Assembly (NCBI GenBank): GCA_964036195.1
Contig: OZ038456.1
Coordinates: forward strand, 4,650,001 to 4,714,000
DNA: 64,000 bases
Origin: Sphaerolaimus hirsutus
Taxonomy: Eukaryota; Nematoda; Chromadorea; Monhysterida; Sphaerolaimidae
Reading direction: 5' to 3'
Each line of letters opens with the position of its first letter. The first letter of the stretch is position 1. Below are positions 60,963 to 64,000 of this stretch, one piece after another. A program made the translations under genes and the position numbers. The notes below the pieces were generated by a model. That model saw nothing but the letters and a program-made list of their open reading frames with translations. It was not told the DNA's origin and did no database searches.

Positions 60963-61667
60963 AAATACGAACGTGAAAAAGCGACCAAAAAATAGTCGCC
61001 TAATCACAAACTGACCGCGATCGTTTACAGGGCCATGATCCGTATACGGGGGGGGGACAGTAGCTTAGCCTGGCGCCAGTAGCGTTTACATAATCACACA
61101 CTTTTACAACAGCGATCAAAGGCGCCGTTTTTGGCGCACGCTGCGTTTCGCAATCTCTACAGGAGTCTGTGTTTCAGATAAGAAATTGGCGCGAAAATGG
61201 CGCGCCAATCGCCATTTCGTTATGAAAGGGCCTATATAATGGTGTGACGCCATTTTCATGGCGCCGGCGCCATTTTTACAACGTGGCGGCGTGTGGCGCG
61301 CCGCGAGCATGTGGTCCTGGCGCCAGTGGATCTATGCAAACAATAGGAAACATGTAATCCTTTAGAAATCGGCTGCCCTTTTGCGGCAAATCCAGCCATA
61401 AAGTTTAGTTGCTAAAAGTTTACCCTCCAGTTTTTACAGCCGTTTATTCCGGGCAGATTATACACCGAATTTGTAGAGTTTGAATCCGATTGAAAGCCAT
61501 AAATTAGGTAAATAAAATACGCAGCTCGCGAACATTTGTTGAGCAGTTACTTGACTAATCCAAGATCAACGTGTTGAAATCAATCAAAATTGCTTGGCTG
61601 GTGAAAAAGTCAGATTTTTAAAAGTTTTTAATCCCGACCACTGAGGGTCCAAAAATGGCCTCTATGG

Positions 61668-62336
61668 GCCCACACGCAGTAGTTGACATTGCAAATTCGT
61701 GTCAACTGAATGTCAACTAAATAACAAAACATTTTAAAAGCTTCACACTCTACAGAAACAATAAAAATTTAGTGTCACGATATAAAATTAACAATGCTCT
61801 ATCACTTAGGATAGGTAGGTACCGTATTTCCTCGAAATACCCCCGGGGGGTTTATTTTTCAGAGTGAGAATTTTGAGGGGGGTTTAACGAGGGGGGGGGG
61901 GTATTTCGAGGGGGGGGGGGGTTATTATTTCGCCAGAATTTTTTTGAAAACCAAGTACTAAATTGTCGTCTGAAACGTACGCAGACGTCGAAAATGCAAC
62001 AAAAATCGCCATTTATAAGACTCTAAAGACTTGTATAAGTGTGTAAACGTATAATCACTGTTCTCACATAACAGAGTCATCGTTTTTAACGTGTGTTTTG
62101 CATTACCCAGATGCCTTTGTCATTTACGTTCTCTATACACTAAATTTGGGGGGGGGTATTTCGAGGGGGGGGTATTACGAGGGGGGGTTTATAAGTTCAT
62201 AGTGTCCATTTTGAGGGGGGGGGGGTATTTCGAGGGGGGGTATTTCGAGGAAATACGGTAGTTTGAAATAACATAATTAGGTAAGCAAAATTTAGTTGAA
62301 TTTAGTTCTAATGTCAACTAGCATGTGTGGGTCCTA
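61668..62336. mobile_element. Family-N element interrupted by a family-J foldback
   Basis: Outer ends CCCACACGCAGTAGTTGACA and TGTCAACTAGCATGTGTGGG. Inside, 61824-62261 is a family-J element (CCGTATTTCCTCGAAATACC to GTATTTCGAGGAAATACGG) with multiple G-runs. Confidence 0.75.
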
Positions 62337-64000
62337 TTGAATTTTATTCAACTTTCATTTATTCCAACGGAATTTCTCTCAATAAATCCACTGTTTACTC
62401 CCTCATGCGCTGGCGCCGAGCCAACAAACGATGATCAATCAGATTTATGGAAAAATGATGAAACATTTAAAATTTGTGTTTCATATTTCTGACGAAACGT
62501 TATTACGTTGTTTATTGTTGACGTTTTGGCGTTTGGCTTTACTCCAAAAGTTTCACGCGGTCGGTTATTTTCTCTTTTGTACCTAGCGTGAACTTGTCTC
62601 AATTGTTGCTTTTCAATCTTCTTTGTAAAACTATAAGAGAAACGACACACTAATGCGATTTTGTTGCGTTATAAAGTTGCTTCTAAGGGACCTGTCGAAA
62701 TTATACAAATGGTTGTGGAAATGATTCGAAACCTTTGGCATAGTAATTTGCTTTGCGTTTTATTTTGTCGTCTTCGTACAAAGGTTTCATTGCGATAAAA
62801 ATAAAAATATACAGCCGGGTACAGTACACACTTGTTCTACTCTGCAATAAATGTATTTGAAAATCTGCCAATTTCATCTGAAATCTCTGAAATCTTCCAA
62901 ATGCTTTCTTGAGAGGGTCAAGTTGCGTACAAACAATATGCTAAATTTTGAATTTTTCAATTTTAGGGCAGTGAATACTTCTGAAATATTGATTTTTCTG
63001 CCGCGCAGCGTACACTTTCTTTCCGTGGGCACGATTGTTATCACGTTGTACTTCGAATGACGATTTCTACAATAGCGTTTCTTCCATGTTCCAAATAGCT
63101 CTAGCCGATCCCAAAAAGTACCTTTAACTTGCCACATGCACGTTTTTTGCACCGTTTTCTGTAGCAATCTAGCACCAATTATATTTTTTCCTCGTATACT
63201 TTTACCACTCGTCCTTTTTTCGTTTGCCATTTTCCAGGTCATTTTACATGACTTTTTACACTTTACCTGTCATTTTCCGTTTCACAGGGCATTTGGCAGG
63301 CTGCTGCTGGTCGCAGCTGCTATCGTTCGCCTTACGTTCAAATTGGATCTGACCCCAGGCAGTGACACATAACACTGGCTGACTCGGTCGTGGCTACTAC
63401 CGTCGCTGGCGGCGTGAATGCGGGTCGGTTTTGTAAAGTACTTGTGAAGTTGTGAGAAGTGGTCTGTCTTTTAAGTTCATTTTGCATTTTGTTTCGTGTT
63501 GGTGGCATTTTTTGGGTGTTGGACATGTGCCAAAAGATGGATGAAGAGCGAATACTGCTGTTTTTTCGTGGGAGGCCCGTGTTTCTTTTTTCATGTGTTT
63601 TGTCTATTGACTGAATGTTCCCCTCTGCACCTACATGTCCAATGTAAAATTTTGTCTGCTGCACCAATTAATACGCTAAACGAAGCTACCATCCAATATT
63701 TGGCTATGAAGTGTAGATAGTTGGATATCCCCGTAACGTTTCAATCCTTGGCTGGCACGTTGCATGAGTGAAGAAAAAAGTAAATATTTGTTTGAATCTG
63801 TAAGGTAAGACGGAAACTGTGCGAGATTTTAATCTCATGTCTAGGGTTGGAAAAAAAACGTTTTTTTTAAAAGCTCCCAGATATGACCTAGTGTCAACAT
63901 ATATAGGTATATCAGACACTGGCAATACTCTGTGATGTTAAATATGACCATATAATGGCTGTGGAGCCATGGGATAGCATTATAAGTGGTGATTTGTGTC
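62337..64000. other. Window end, no gene recognised
   Basis: AT-rich. A half family-G copy (63226-63360) is the only repeat identified. Frames here are short and without splice support. Confidence 0.45.

Overview
This window is animal nuclear DNA, not bacterial. Coding segments are short GC-rich islands bounded by GT/AG splice signals and separated by AT-rich introns full of foldback repeats. Exons had to be read across introns; most long open frames here are chance frames in repeats. The organism is probably an ecdysozoan invertebrate. The main clue is that its Meis/homothorax gene carries two alternative exons for the first half of the homeodomain, the arrangement I recall from nematode unc-62. 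I cannot resolve the phylum.

Three genes are visible. (1) Plus strand, 787-14256: fourteen phase-consistent exons of an unrecognised, mostly disordered, basic Ser/Pro/Arg-rich protein. At least 711 codons are seen, the 5' end is outside or undetected, and there is a candidate RVxF PP1-docking motif. (2) Plus strand, 18220-18486: a single-exon homologue of the small membrane protein SMIM12. (3) Minus strand, about 60.7 kb down to 20996: the TALE homeobox gene Meis/homothorax, reconstructed as 14 firm or probable exons, one alternative homeodomain exon and one tentative first exon. Genes 2 and 3 converge, with a long AT-rich stretch between them that could be the Meis 3' UTR.

The rest is dominated by mobile DNA. 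Many non-autonomous elements have 8-bp target duplications and TAGGG... or CAGGG... inverted termini, as expected of hAT-superfamily MITEs. Several are filled with arrays of one short motif (GGGATC, GGGACC, ATATCG, CCGTA, TTTTCCG). Two introns show nested insertions with the duplications still readable. The interval 35493-40477 has 167-bp inverted terminal repeats plus an internal segment complementary to its own joined ends. That is the layout of DIRS-type tyrosine-recombinase retrotransposons, but no enzyme is present. A 64-bp tandem array sits inside it. A decayed BEL/Pao pol fragment lies inside one MITE.

The observations most worth following are the mutually exclusive homeodomain exons, the DIRS-like non-autonomous element, the motif-filled hAT MITEs, and the recurrent position of such elements a few bases from splice sites.
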